A stretch of 64,000 nt of DNA from Candidatus Mycoplasma haematohominis (GCF_902712995.1 NZ_CACTIB010000019.1:3013-67012), one strand, 5' to 3'. Positions 36,796-48,149 are shown, counted from the stretch's first letter. The notes: generated by a model not told the origin, from the letters alone. Numbers and translations: made by a program.

Positions 36796-36875
36796 TTGTT
36801 CTTATTTTTTATTTTTTGTCTTAAAAACATGTTCCTTCTTAAAATGGCCGCACCACATATGTTTTTCAAGGGAAC
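36796..36875 (+). promoter_or_regulatory. Conserved promoter and ATGGCCGC leader, copy 3 (weaker boxes)
   Basis: TTGTTC at 36796-36801 and TCTTAA at 36819-36824 occupy the positions of the boxes in the other copies but match less well. Leader ATG at 36844 is 32 bases before the gene start. The gene that follows carries a frameshift. Confidence 0.5.
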
Positions 36876-38050
36876 ATGAGAATATTTGATTACTTCTTCA
36901 ATCGTTACGGGATTCCTTTATTAGTTGTTGGCTCCACAGGGACTGGAATCAAGCTTTACTTTGGAAAGGTAGGCTATCTTACTTCTGGAAATTCAGAAGT
37001 ATTTATTTCTTTAGAGGGGATTGATGAAGCTCAAAACTTACCTATTGTTGATTTAAATGCTGATCAGAAATTGCCAGCCATTACTCCTGTTGTTGAACCT
37101 AAAAAAACTACTTTTGCAGACAAGATAGATAGTACTAAATTTAAGGTTTTTTCTGACCAAACTACAGAGGATGTAATTAGAAATGTTATGTTTCAGAGGC
37201 TATATCCAAATAAAGATGAGGAGTTTTTTATAGTGATACTCAATTATTTAAAGGAGGAATTCGTTTTGGTTTTAAGGCTAAAGTTCTTAATACAAAAGAC
37301 AATAAACATCAACTTAAAACAATAGAGAAGCCAGATAATAAAGAAGTAGAAAAATATAAGCAAGCTTGTTTAACTGCTTTAAGAACGGAATATCCAGAAA
37401 GTAAAGATGAAAGTCAAGTTGCTAAGTTAAGAGAATGATGTACAGAACCAAAAGTTAAAGATGTATTAGGCAGACATAAATTTAAGTTGTTTTCAGAGAA
37501 AAAACATGCAGGCCAAATTGATGACAGCATAAGAAAAATATTGGCTAGTTGATTTAAGAAAGACGGAGCAACTAAATGATGAGAAAAGCAAAGTTTCTTT
37601 TCTGCAGATGAAGTACAGCAAATTTTGAAAGATAAAGAAGAAGAGGGAATTAAGGGAGAATCAGAAGTAACGCAGGAACAAATAGAATTTGTTAAGAAAA
37701 AATGTTCAGATGAACTGGAAAAAGAATTTAATAGAGAAAACTTCTATTTAACTAAAGATTTTATTGATCAGATGGAAGATCCATCTAAATTAAAAGTCGA
37801 TTTATTTCAAGAAGTAGCTTTATTTTGTTCTGTTCCTACAACTGCTAAGGATTATGTAAAAGATGCTATGCAAGGAGTTTCTAAAAAAGATTTTCTAGAT
37901 AAAGATAAGACAGACTATTGTTATGTTGCTGATAAATCACTTACAGATTATGAAAAGGTATCAACTATTGATCCTTTCGGAGGAAAAACTTTTTGATGCG
38001 CAGTGAGGCTATTGTATGAAAATAAAAATCAACAGAATAAATCCCACTAG
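36876..38050 (+). pseudogene. Array-family anchored protein 4, frameshifted at a T run
   Basis: MRIF-subfamily gene whose start, anchor and first 115 residues match its neighbours up to QRLYPNKDE. A run of six T at 37224-37229 then throws the reading out of frame, and the first frame stops near 37325. One more T would restore FFYSDTQLFKGGIRFGFKAK and the rest of the family body, which stays open to TAG at 38048: REWCTEPKVKDVLGRHKF, FIDQMEDP, FQEVALFCSVP and FWCAVRLLYE. The intact remainder suggests a very recent lesion, a slippage-switchable site, or a sequencing error at the homopolymer. Confidence 0.8.
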
Positions 38051-38136
38051 ATAAGACTTCAAATAATTTTTTACACAGATTATTAAATAGGTAAATCGTT
38101 GATTGAACTATATAAGACTTTATTTACTTGAGTTTT

Positions 38137-38234
38137 TTGCTTATATTTTTTAATTCCAGTTTGAAAAACATGTTCCTTCTTAAAATGGCCGCACCACAGA
38201 TAAATACAGGCTTTTTTATGGCTTTTAAGGCAAT
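38137..38234 (+). promoter_or_regulatory. Conserved promoter and ATGGCCGC leader, copy 4 (long form)
   Basis: TTGCTT at 38137-38142 and TTTGAA at 38160-38165, 17 bases apart. Leader ATG at 38185 is 50 bases before the gene start. An 18-base insert (with a T6 run at 38212-38217) lengthens the leader but keeps the same relative frame as copies 1-3. Confidence 0.6.
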
Positions 38235-39398
38235 ATGAGAATATTTGATTACTTCTTCAATCGTTACGGGATTCCTCTATTAGTTTTAGGTTCTACAGGA
38301 ACTGGAATAAAGCTTTACTTTGGAAAAGTAGGCTATTTGACCTATGGAGATTCACAAATTTTTAATTCTCTAGAAGGGGAAGAAAATGCTGATAGATCTT
38401 CCCAGGCAGGCATAAATATTGTTTCTCAACCAACAGCAATCGTTCAACCTCCTAAACCTAAAAAAACTACTTTTGCAGACAAGATAGATAGTAGATTTAA
38501 GGTTTTTTCTGAGCAAACTACAGAGGAGGTAATTAGGAATGTTATGTTTCAGAGGCTATATCCAAATAAGGATGAAGATTTTTCTTACAGCGCAACTCAA
38601 CTTTTTGCAGGAGGTATTAAGTTTGACTTTAAAGCCAAATCCCTTTATACAAAAGACAATGCTAAAGAACTAAAAACAATAGAGAAACCTGAAAATACAG
38701 AAGTAGATAAATATAGAGAAGCTTGTCTTAAGGCTTTAAATACAGAATATCCTAGCGATAAAGATGAAAGTGGCCAGATATCTAAGTTAAGAGAATGATG
38801 TACAGAGCCTAAAGTTCAAGACGTATTAAGTAGACATAAGTTTCATGTTTTTTCAGATAGTAGATATGAAAAAGAAATTGAACCAAGCATAAAGAAAATA
38901 CTTGTAGGTTGATTTAAGAAAGAAGGAGAAACTAAATGGTGAGAGAAACAGAGTTTCTTTTCAGAAGATGAAGTAAAACAAATTCTGAAAGGCAAAGAAG
39001 AAGGATTTAAGAGTGAATCAGAAATAGAAAAAGAACAAGTAGAATTTGTTAAACAAAAATGTTTGCAAGAACTAGATAAGAATTTTGAAAGAAAAAATTT
39101 CTATTTAACTAAAGATTTCATTGATCAGATGAATGATCCATCTGATCTAAAAGTAGATTTATTCCAAGAAGTAGCAATATTTTGTTCTGTTCCTACTACA
39201 GCGGAATCGTACGTAAATGAAGCTATGCAAGGTATTCTAAAAACTACTTTTACTGAGAAAGAAAAGGAAGATTATTGTTATATTGAAGGAAAAGAGCCTC
39301 AAGATTACAAAACAATATCAACCACTGATCCATTTGAAGGCAAGACTTTCTGATGCGCGGTAAGGTTGTTATATGAAACTAAACCTAAAGAGTCTTAA
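38235..39398 (+). CDS. Array-family anchored protein 5 (387 aa)
   Basis: MRIF-subfamily member, complete. Anchor with LVLGSTGTGIKLYFGKVGY, variable linker with VQPPKPKK (about 75-85), then EEVIRNVMFQRLYPNKDE, REWCTEPKVQDVLSRHKF, FERKNFYLTKDFIDQM, FQEVAIFCSVP and GKTFWCAVRLLYE. Its linker end KKTTFADKIDS is shared with the frameshifted neighbour at 36876, so the two are closest relatives. No catalytic motif is visible. Confidence 0.85.
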
Positions 39399-39701
39399 TT
39401 AGAAAAATTTTGCTATTTGTGTTTTAAAGAGAGAAGCAAATCTCTTCAGTAAATTAGTTTCTTACCCTTCTATTATTGAATTTTTAGAAGATAGTTAAAG
39501 AACCGAAAAAAGTAGGAGAAAGATATTGAGAATAGAGCAAAAAACTTGAAGAAGATTAGGGAATATCTAGTTAGCAAAACTCCATTTATTTTTTATAGTC
39601 AAGATTTTTATACCATAGTTTTTGTCATTAAGTATTTTTCAGATATTAAATTTTTTTATTTTTGTTTAGTTTTTTTCTTCAAGATAGTCTTCCTAAATAA
39701 A
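39399..39701. other. Intergenic spacer before second-subfamily gene
   Basis: This AT-rich spacer, part of a 344-base gap, holds a hydrophobic frame starting at TTG 39546 that runs into the ATGGCCGC leader frame, but nothing supports it as a gene. An AAGAGA/TCTCTT inverted repeat near 39430 lacks a following T run, so it is not called a terminator. Confidence 0.5.
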
Positions 39702-39742
39702 ATGGCCGCTACAAATTCTAAAAAAATGGAATTTACGGAATT
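39702..39742 (+). promoter_or_regulatory. ATGGCCGC leader, second-subfamily form
   Basis: ATGGCCGCTACAAAT at 39702 lies 41 bases before the gene start and opens a short frame (MAATNSKKMEF...) that overlaps the gene and then stops. 41 and 32 leave the same remainder on division by three, so the frame relation to the gene is the same as in the MRIF leaders. The promoter boxes upstream are not convincing. Confidence 0.5.
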
Positions 39743-40882
39743 ATGTTGAGACAAAAAACAAAACTTGCGAGTTTACTTAATTTCTTAGGAATTACTACTC
39801 TTACTGCTGGTTCAGTAGGGGGAGGAATAAAGATTTATTTAAGGGAATTTGCTTCTAAACTTGATGCTAATAGTTCATTACCAGTTTTTCAATTAATAAA
39901 AATTGATGATTTAGAAGAGATCATACCTAAAGTAGCAACTTTTAAAAGCGCTATAGAAGATAAAGGGTACAAAGTTATTGATAATAGTTCAGAACATAGA
40001 CAATCTAAATTATCTCTATTACATAAATTAGATCCTCATCTTACTTCACTTCATTACAAAGCAAACGATTTATTTCCTGGAAGTTCTGATCTTGTTTTAA
40101 CTTCTCATGAGATAGCTAAAGGGAAAACAGTTTCAGAATCTGGTCAAAGTTTAGATTTTGTTATTAATGGAATTCAGTCTCCTGAAAATACTGCATCTAC
40201 CAAGCACAAGCATGATTGCGCTACAGCTTTAGAGAAACCCTATGATGAATCTAAAAAAGATCAACTAGATAAATTAATTGAGTGGTGTACTGTAATTCAA
40301 ACTAATTCAGATCTGTTAACTAGAAATGGATTTACTTTACTAGATACAGATTCAGATAAAGATAACGACGATTGGAAAAAAGTAATTTCTGGCGGATGAT
40401 TAACTAAAGGATTTAAGAGTGATTCTTATAACTACTGAGAAAAACAATCTTTCTTTAGTGCTTCAGATTTAGAACAATTAATTGGCAAATCTTCGAATAT
40501 CAAAGAAATAAAACAAGTGAGTGATGTTGAAGATAAGCATATAGCTTTATTTAAAGAAAGATGTAAGGTTGAACTTCAAAAAACTCCGGAGATAAAAAAC
40601 TTTCCTTTATCTACTTATTTCTTGCAGGGTGCAACAAGTCCTAACAAATCAACTCTTTCTGTAGATAGCTTCTTTGAAGCTACTTATTTCTGTACAAAAC
40701 CTATTACAGCAGAGGAATATTTGAAAAATAATTTGAAAGCTAAAACACATGTACAAAGTGCTGATAGAGGTTTAGTTTGTTCTTTAGATGAATTAAATAA
40801 CTATGAGTGATATACCTACCAACCAGCTCAAGGTAAAGGCTTCTGATGTGGTGTTAAAGCTATGTACGGAGGAAAAGAATAA
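39743..40882 (+). CDS. Array-family anchored protein 6, second subfamily (379 aa)
   Basis: Starts MLRQKTKLASLLNFLGITTL; anchor with TAGSVGGGIKIYLREF, the second-subfamily signature. The body has LHKLDPHLTS (about 95), IEWCTVIQTN (about 180), ISGGWLTKGF (about 220), FKERCKVEL (about 270), FFEATYFCTKP (about 315) and GKGFWCGVKAMY at the end. The equivalent cysteines and Trp of the MRIF genes are kept, so the two subfamilies share an ancestor. Trp is encoded by both TGG and TGA. Confidence 0.82.
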
Positions 40883-40945
40883 ATATTTTTTTTAAGGTTT
40901 AGATTTTTTAAAGTATAAAATTTCTGGAAATTTAATTAAACGATT

Positions 40946-41808
40946 GTGGCTTTCATAGGTTTATTTGTTGGTCTTTTCGCTTTATTGGGTTTAGGTATTT
41001 CTTCTACGGTTCTTTTAGCTAACTCTGGAGTTGGTAGTGGTTACGGCACCCCCCCTCTGAAAATCTTCAATTATTAGAAGTAGAAGCAGAACCTACTGTT
41101 TCTGTAACTACTAACGATCTTTCTAATGGTGGTATTAGAAGCGCTTTAAAATGCGATAAATCTGGTTTAGAGGGTCGAGAGAAAAAGTTTTGCGATGATG
41201 TGTGAGATTGATTATGGAAATTACCCCCAGACTTAGATGAATTAACTAGATCGGAAAATAAAGAAAAAAAACAGAAGATACTTGACGAACTTAATAAGGA
41301 AAAAGGTAAAAAGAAGTCCGGGGAAAGCAAACTTGATTCAAGGAAGGCAGAAGATTCGGGATTTTCCTGGGATGGAATTCTAGATGGATTAGGTTGTTGG
41401 TTTGGTTTAGATGGGAGAAATAAAGATGTTTGCAATGATGTTTATTTATGGTTGTTCGAGTTAAAGGATAAAAACAAGTATGGTTTTTCAATTTTTGATG
41501 GACTTAATAAAGGAGAAAGAAAAATTAAATTTTATGATTTCGAAAGAAAAATAAAAAAATCAAAGCCTAAGCCTCCTAAAGAAACGCCAAAGAAAAAACC
41601 TGAAGTCCCTCCAGCTAAAGTTATACCTCTACCTAAATCTCCAGAAGTTCCGCCAAAAACAAAAGAGAAAAGTGAAGTTAAACCAGGAGGATTTGGTTAT
41701 TACGGATGGCATATAGATTGAAAACCTTCCACCCATAAAAAACCTAGAAACAAAATTAAAACAGGATCTTATGGATACTACGGTTGACATATGGATTGGA
41801 GAAGGTAG
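40946..41808 (+). pseudogene. Anchored Pro-rich protein, out of frame at a C7 run
   Basis: GTG 40946 opens a hydrophobic N-terminus (FIGLFVGLFALLGLGISS, about residues 3-20) that runs into a C7 run at 41049-41055 and stops within eight codons. The main body is one base out of frame and open to TAG 41806. One extra C would join them. The body has two related Trp/Cys units (CDKSGLEGREKKFCDDVW and CWFGLDGRNKDVCNDVY), a Lys/Pro-rich stretch (PKPPKETPKKKPEVPP) and two copies of a GYYGWHxDW motif at the end. There is no alternative start between the last body-frame stop and the body. I read it as an intact but switched-off gene rather than a dead one. Confidence 0.7.
41049..41055. repeat. C7 homopolymer, frame-breaking
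   Basis: Seven C directly after the hydrophobic N-terminus of the gene at 40946-41808. With seven the frame is broken and with eight it would be restored. Similar runs sit at the same relative position in other anchored genes of this window. Confidence 0.85.
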
Positions 41809-41903
41809 GTTTTTAAGTTAGCTCAGAAGAGATTGTTTTTTGTTATTCAAGGATCATTAATAAGTAGTTATGTAACTATAAATCCTTCATTCACCTAAGT
41901 TTT

Positions 41904-42000
41904 TTGTCTGTATTTTTTAATTTCAGTTTGAAAAGCATGCCCCTTCTTAAAATGGCCGCACCACAGATAAATATAGGCTTTTTATGGCTTTTGAAAGAAC
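41904..42000 (+). promoter_or_regulatory. Conserved promoter and ATGGCCGC leader, copy 5
   Basis: TTGTCT at 41904-41909 and TTTGAA at 41927-41932, 17 bases apart. Leader ATG at 41952 is 49 bases before the gene start. It matches the long leader of copy 4 except for a T5 run (41979-41983) where copy 4 has T6, which puts this leader alone in a different frame relative to its gene. Confidence 0.6.
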
Positions 42001-43176
42001 ATGAGAATATTTGATTATTTTTTCAACCGTTACGGGATTCCTTTATTAGTTGTTGGCTCTACAGGAACTGGAATCAAGCTTTATTTTGGAAAGACAGGTA
42101 ATTTATATTTTGTTGATTCAGATTCTTTGAATTCTGGAGATAAGGTAAATCCTGATTTGCCAATTGCTGATACTCCATCAATTCCTGCAACAGTATTACA
42201 ACCTGCTAAACGAAAAGTAGTCACTTTTTCTGAAAAGATAGACAATAAGAGATTTAAGGTATTTACTCAAGACACAAAAAAAGAAGTAATTAGAAATGCG
42301 ATGTTTCAAAGGCTATATCCAAATAAAGATGATCATTTTTCTTACAGTGAAAATCAGCTTTTTACAGGAGGAGTTGTTTTTGATTTCAATGCTAAAACTT
42401 TTGAATCCAAAGATAAGACTAAACATTTAAAGACAATAGCGAAACCAGATGAAGGAAAAATAGAGGAATTTAGGAATGCTTGTTTGCAGGCTTTACAAAA
42501 AGAATATCCGGAAGATGAAGAAGAAAAAAATAAAAACCAAGTAGCTAAGTTAAGAGAATGATGTACAGAGCCAAAGATTAAGGATGTATTAAGTAGACAT
42601 AAGTTTCATGTTTTTTCAGATAATAACTATAAAGACAAGGTTGATGAAAGTATTAAACAAATAATTTTTAGCTGATTTAAAGCAGAAGGAGATAAGAAGT
42701 GATGAACAAAACAAAGTTTTTTGGATGAAGAAGATGTGAAAAAAATTCTTGCAGGAAAAGAAGATAAGGGTTTCAGTGATGCATCAGAAATAAATGGAGA
42801 TCATATAAAGGTTGTTAAGGACAAATGTCTAAAAACTTTAGAAAAAGAATTCGAAAGAGAAAACTTTTACTTAACTAAAGACTTTATTGATCAGATGGAT
42901 GGAAAACCAGATGAAAAACCAAAAGTAGATTTATTCCAGGAAGTAGCTTTATTTTGTTCTGTCCCTACAACAGCTGAAGATTATGTAAAGAATGCTATGC
43001 AGGGTAATTTCAAAGAAGATTTTGAAGAAAAAGATAAGGATGATTATTGTTATGTTGAAGGGAAAAAACCTGAAGATTACAAAAAGATATCAACTACTGA
43101 TCCTTTCGAAGGAAAGACTTTCTGATGCGCAGTTAGATTGTTGTATAAAACCAACAATCCACCTAAAAAACCTTAG
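42001..43176 (+). CDS. Array-family anchored protein 7 (391 aa)
   Basis: MRIF-subfamily member. Identical anchor, then a GKTGNLYFVDSD segment and Pro-rich linker unlike those of the neighbours (about residues 33-75). The body has KEVIRNAMFQRLYPNKDD, REWCTEPKIKDVLSRHKF, FIDQMDGKPDEKP, FQEVALFCSVP and GKTFWCAVRLLY. It lies downstream of the switched-off gene at 40946 with its own promoter. Exported anchored protein inferred. Confidence 0.85.
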
Positions 43177-43250
43177 TAATTTTTTTTAATTATTCATAAG
43201 TTATTAAGAAGTAGCTGAGTAATCATAAGACCTTCAATTACCTAAGCTTT

Positions 43251-43348
43251 TTGTCTTTATTTTCTAATTTCAGTTTGAAAAGCATGTTCCTTTTTAAAAT
43301 GGCCGCACCACATGTCAATAACGACTTATTTATGACTGAGAAATCACT
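43251..43348 (+). promoter_or_regulatory. Conserved promoter and ATGGCCGC leader, copy 6
   Basis: TTGTCT at 43251-43256 and TTTGAA at 43274-43279, 17 bases apart. Leader ATG at 43299 is 50 bases before the gene start. The part between leader and gene differs from other copies while ATGGCCGCACCAC is kept. Confidence 0.6.
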
Positions 43349-44596
43349 ATGAGAATATTTGATTATTTTTTCAACCGTTACGGAATTCCTCTATTAGTTG
43401 TTGGCTCTACAGGAACCGGGATAAAGCTTTATTTTGGTAATGTAGGTTATTTTACTTCCGGAGATTCTCCTATTTTTTATTCTTTAGAAGAGGCAGATCC
43501 ATCTAAAGATTTAATTTCTGTTCCTGAAGAGCCAGATAAGTTACAACCGCAAGAACCTTTACAAGTTCCTGACAATAAAGAAGCAATTGTTTCCCCTCCT
43601 GCTCCGATTGTTGTTGAACCACTTAAACCCTCTGTTCCAAAAATAATTACTTTTTCAGACAAGATATCTGAAGCTGGATTTCGGCTTGTTACTGAAAATA
43701 CTACTGATGATGTGATTAAAAATGTTATGTTCCAGAGACTATATCCAAACAAAGACGAAGGGTTTTCTTATAACCCTGGCCAATTATTTACAGGTAGTAT
43801 TTCTTTTTCATTCAAATCAAAAGTATTTAAATCCAAAGACAACAAAAAGCAATTAAAGACGATAGAGAAACCAAGTAATGATTTAGCTGCTAACTTTAGA
43901 CAATCTTGTTTAGATGCTCTAAAGATTGAATACAAAGATGATACATCGGGAAAAAATCAATTATCTAGATTGAGAGAGTGATGTACAGAACCTAGAGTTA
44001 AAGATGTATTAGGAAGACATAAGTTTCAGGTTTTTTCAGACAATAGATACAAGGGAAAAGTTGATGACAGTATCAAGAAGATACTTGTTGGTTGATTTAA
44101 GAAAGAGGGTAAGCATAAATGGTGAGAAAAGCAAAGTTTTTTCACTCCTGAAGAAGTTAAAAAAATCCTAAACAAAAAAGAAAATATAGGAATTAAGAGC
44201 GAAAGAGAAGTGACTCAAGACCAAATAAAGATTGTTAAAGATAAGTGTCTGAAAGAATTAGAGAAGAATTTTGAAAGAGAAAATTTCTATTTAACTAAAG
44301 ATTTTGTAGATGATATGAGTTCTAAATTAGTTCCAAAACCAAAAGTAGATTTATTCCAGGAAGTAGCTATGTTTTGTTCAGTTCCTACAAATGCTAAAGA
44401 TTATGTAACTAATGCCATGCAAGGAGTTCTTAAGAGAACTTTTGATCATAAAAATAAAAGTGATTATTGTTATGTAAATAATATGCAACCTACTCATTAT
44501 GCAAGAGTATCAACAACTGATCCTTTCCACGGAAGAGCCTTTTGATGTGCAGTAAAACTGCTTTATGCTCCTAAACCCGCACCTAAAAAGGCTTAG
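43349..44596 (+). CDS. Array-family anchored protein 8 (415 aa)
   Basis: Longest MRIF-subfamily member because of an expanded Pro/Val/Glu-rich linker (about residues 45-105, with APIVVEPLKPSVPK). Its linker end and body resemble the gene at 34005 (KISEAGF...LVTENTTDDVI and FRQSCLDALKIEY). The body has MFQRLYPNKDEGFSY, REWCTEPRVKDVLGRHKF, FVDDMSSK, FQEVAMFCSVP and GRAFWCAVKLLY. The ending is Ala/Pro/Lys-rich. Confidence 0.85.
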
Positions 44597-44718
44597 TTAA
44601 TTTTTTTTATAAAGTTGGCGCGCATTATATCAGAAATTACCTCATTAAGGAATTTTCCGACAGCATTTTTTTTGATTTTTATTTAACTTTTAACTTCAAA
44701 TTGAACTTTCTCCATAAA

Positions 44719-44759
44719 ATGGCCGCTACCAACCATAAATACAAAGATTTTATAGGACT
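44719..44759 (+). promoter_or_regulatory. ATGGCCGC leader, second-subfamily form, copy 2
   Basis: ATGGCCGCTACC at 44719 lies 41 bases before the gene start, the same distance as at 39702, though the bases between have diverged. This argues that the spacing or frame is kept by selection, or that the duplication is recent. Confidence 0.5.
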
Positions 44760-45875
44760 ATGTTGGATAAAAAAGCACTTGTTAGCTTATTGAATTTCTT
44801 AGGTATATCTACCCTAACTGCTGGTTCAGTAGGTGGGGGAGTAAAAATCTATTTGAGAAGCTTTACTTCTAAATTAGACACTAATTTATTTGCACATAGT
44901 GAAACATTTAGAAACAGGACTTTCTTAGAGTTAATTAAATCTGTCGGATTAACTCCTATTGATGACACAACTGAAGAATCTAAAGTTCAGTTAGTTCTTT
45001 TGCATAGATTAGATTCTCATATAACTCCTTTTGCTACTAAAGATAATGAGTTATTTGATGGTAGTAAAAAAATAGACATTAAAAAAGAGAATAAGATTTC
45101 TGGAACTGCTGTAACTGAAAGAGGAAGTTCAGAACCATTTGAAATTCACCTTTGAAAAAAACCACAAGTTAGGGCACATAAAAAAGCATGTCAAGATGCT
45201 CTTGCAAAAACCTATGATTCTTCCGCAAGTGCAGAACAATTGAAAAAATTAGCTAGATGATGTACTGTAATTAATAACACAGAAGAGTTATTAACTAGAA
45301 GCGGCTTTACTATTTTAGATACAGAAACTAACAAAGATGATGAAGTCTGAAAAGAAGTAATATCAGGTGGATGATTTACAGTAAGTAAAGACAATTCTGA
45401 TTTTAAATACTGAAATAAACAGTCTTTCTTTACAGGCAATGATTTAAAGACATTATTGGGAGAGAGTTTAAATCAGGAAATAAAAAATAAGGCGCAAGTT
45501 GCTTCAGGTCATATAGATTTATTCAAAAATAAATGTAAAGCATCATTAGCAGAAGCGCCTGTAATTAATAATTTTCCTTTATCTAATTTCTTTAGGGATG
45601 GAATTTCAGAGGGTACAAGGAATAAATATTCTGTAGATAATTTCTATGAAACTGCTTTCTTCTGTGTCAAACCCATTAAAGCAGATGATTACATTAAGAC
45701 AGTTCTTCACGGAAGAACACGTGCATCTATTCCTAATGAAGGGGCAACTGGAAACAGAATTTGTTCTCTAGAGTCTACAGATCCTTATGACTGATATACA
45801 AATCAACCAGCAGAAGGTAGAGGTTTCTGATGTGGAGTTAGAGAATTGTATGCCGGACACGAAAAGGCTAAATAG
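44760..45875 (+). CDS. Array-family anchored protein 9, second subfamily (371 aa)
   Basis: MLDKKALVSLLNFLGIST start and anchor TAGSVGGGVKIYLRSF. The body has LLHRLDSHITP (about 85), RWCTVINNTEELLTRSGF (about 172), ISGGWFTVSK (about 205), FKNKCKASL (about 260), NFYETAFFCVKP (about 298) and GRGFWCGVRELYAG. It heads a run of four genes spaced by only three bases each, and probably shares one transcript with the next three, which have no leader or promoter of their own. Confidence 0.85.
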
Positions 45876-45878
45876 ATC

Positions 45879-47006
45879 ATGAAACACAAAAGTTTACTGT
45901 TTTCAACTTGGTTTAGTACTCTAGGTGTTCCCACTCTAGTTGCTGGTTCAGTAGGTGGAGGAATCAAACTTTATCTTCGTCACTTCTCTTCTGACTTAAA
46001 TACTCTTCCATTCTTAGAATTGGTATCAGATGATGCGACTTTGTCTAGAACCTTTTTAGATGAAATAAAAGGAAGAAATTTAATTCCAATTGATGATAGT
46101 TCTTCAGCAAACCACATTCAAACCGTTTTGTTGCATCATTTAGACTCAAGAGCAAATCCTTTAACTCATAAAAAAGATGATTTATTTACAGGAAGCAGAG
46201 AAGTAAATATTTCTAATGCAAAAACAATAGAGGGAACTTTTACTACAGTTACAGATAGACAGGAAAAATTTGTAATTCATACTTTACAAAAGCCTAGTAT
46301 TTATTCTCATAGAAGCGCATGTAAGGAAGCTTTAGAAAAATCTTATGAAGCATCTAGAGATAAAGAACAATTAGATAAATTAGTTAAATGATGTACTGTT
46401 ATTGCTACAAATAAAGATTTACTTACTAGAAATGGCTTCACGCCTCTGAATACAGAAGATGCTACAGATGATGATCATTGAAAAACAGTAATATCTGGAG
46501 GTTGATTTACTAAACATCAAGAAAAAACAAACTTTAAGTATTGAGAAAAACAATCTTTCTTTAGTACAGATGAATTAAAGACTTTATTAGGAACTGAATT
46601 AGATCAAGAAATAAAAGATAAAGCAAAAGTTGATGATTCTCATATTGATTTATTCAAAAAGAAATGTGAAGCAGTTCTTAAACAAGAACCTTCAATAAAC
46701 AATTTCCCTCTTTCTACTCTTTTCAGAGAAGGAATTGATCAATCTAAGAAGTCTGATTATGCTGTAGATAGTTTTTATGAAGCCACTTTCTTCTGCGTTA
46801 AACCTATGAAAGCAGAAGATTATGTTCGAGATATTCTGAAGGCTAAAACTAGATCTACAAGTGAGGATTCAAAAGGAACAGGAAGTAGGATTTGTTCTCT
46901 GGAATCTTCAACTTCTTATAGTTGATATACCTATCAACCTGCTGAGGGCAAAGGTTTCTGATGTGGAGTTAGAGAGTTATATGCTGGTTCAACTAGAGCG
47001 AAATAG
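45879..47006 (+). CDS. Array-family anchored protein 10, second subfamily (375 aa)
   Basis: Start MKHKSLLFSTWFSTLGVPTL three bases after the previous stop. Anchor VAGSVGGGIKLYLRHF. The body has LLHHLDSRANP, KWCTVIATNKDLLTRNGF, ISGGWFTKHQ, FKKKCEAVL, SFYEATFFCVKP and GKGFWCGVRELYAG. It is very similar at both ends to the next two genes while the middle differs. No promoter is visible; translation from the upstream transcript is likely. Confidence 0.85.
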
Positions 47007-47009
47007 ATT

Positions 47010-48146
47010 ATGAAACATAAAAACTTGTTGTTTTCAACTTGGTTTAGCACTCTAGGTGTTCCTACCCTAGTTGCTGGTTCAGTAGGAGGAGGAATCAAAC
47101 TTTACCTTCGTCACTTTTCTTCTGACCTAAATACTCTTCCGTTTTTGGAATTGGTATCAGATGACGTTATTGCTCCTAGAACCTTTTTAGATGTAATAAA
47201 AACTAGAAATTTAACTCCTATTGATGACAAAACTACTAATGCGCAATTACAGACAGTACTATTACATCGTTTAGATTCGCGTGTAAATACTTTTGAATTT
47301 AAAGACGAAGAATTATTTAAAGGTAGTAAGAAAGTAAAAGTTGAGCAAGGCGATAAGGTAACAGGAACTTTTACAGCAGAACCAGGAAGAATAGAAAATT
47401 TTGAGATACATGTTTGAAAACAACCAACAGCCCACACAGCTTATAAAAATTCTTGTAAAGCGGCTTTGGATAAGACATATTCACATGAAACGGATGCAGA
47501 AGAACTAGAGAAGTTAATTAGATGATGTACAGTAATCCCTAATAATGAAGAACTATTAACCAGAAGTGGTTTTGAAACTTTAAATACTGATACTTCTATT
47601 GATAAAGATAATGAAGATTGAAAAAAAATAATATCTGGTGGCTGGTTTACTAAAAGTACAGCAAACGAAACTTATAAACACTGAGAAAAACAAGGATTTT
47701 TAGACAATGGAGAATTAAAGAAATTACTAGGAGAAAACTTAGATAAAGAGATAAAAACAACAGATCAAGTTACCAAAGAACATATTGATTTATTTAAAGG
47801 TAAGTGTGAAGCAGTTCTTAAAAAAGAACCTTCAATACAAAGTTTTCCAATATCTACTCTTTTCAGAGAAGGAATTAATTCAAACAAGAAACCTGCTTAT
47901 GCGGTAGATAGCTTCTATGAAGCTACTTTCTTCTGTGTTAAACCCATGAAAGCAGAAGATTACGTTACAAACGTTTTAAAAGCTCAGGCACGTAAAGTAG
48001 AAGATAGGGATAAAGGTACCGGAAACAGAATTTGTTCTATAGAAGGTAACCAAGCATATGAATGATATACCTATCAACCTGCTGAAGGTAAAGGCTTCTG
48101 ATGTGGAGTTAGAGAGTTATATGCTGGACAAGTCAGAGATAAATAG
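47010..48146 (+). CDS. Array-family anchored protein 11, second subfamily (378 aa)
   Basis: MKHKNLLFSTWFSTLGVPTL start, three bases after the previous stop. The first 55 residues are almost identical to the preceding gene; the segment 60-140 has diverged (LLHRLDSRVNTFEFKDEELF). The later blocks RWCTVIPNNEELLTRSGF, ISGGWFTKST, FKGKCEAVL, SFYEATFFCVKP and GKGFWCGVRELYAG follow the family. A recent tandem duplicate of 45879-47006. Confidence 0.85.
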
Positions 48147-48149
48147 ATC

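Noticed and set aside
39425..39450. AAGAGA/TCTCTT hairpin as a terminator
   Set aside because: Six-base stem with a loop of about eight and no T run after it.
39546..39749. 67-residue hydrophobic frame starting at TTG
   Set aside because: It is mostly Phe/Ile from AT-rich spacer sequence and merges into the leader frame; no start signal or relative.
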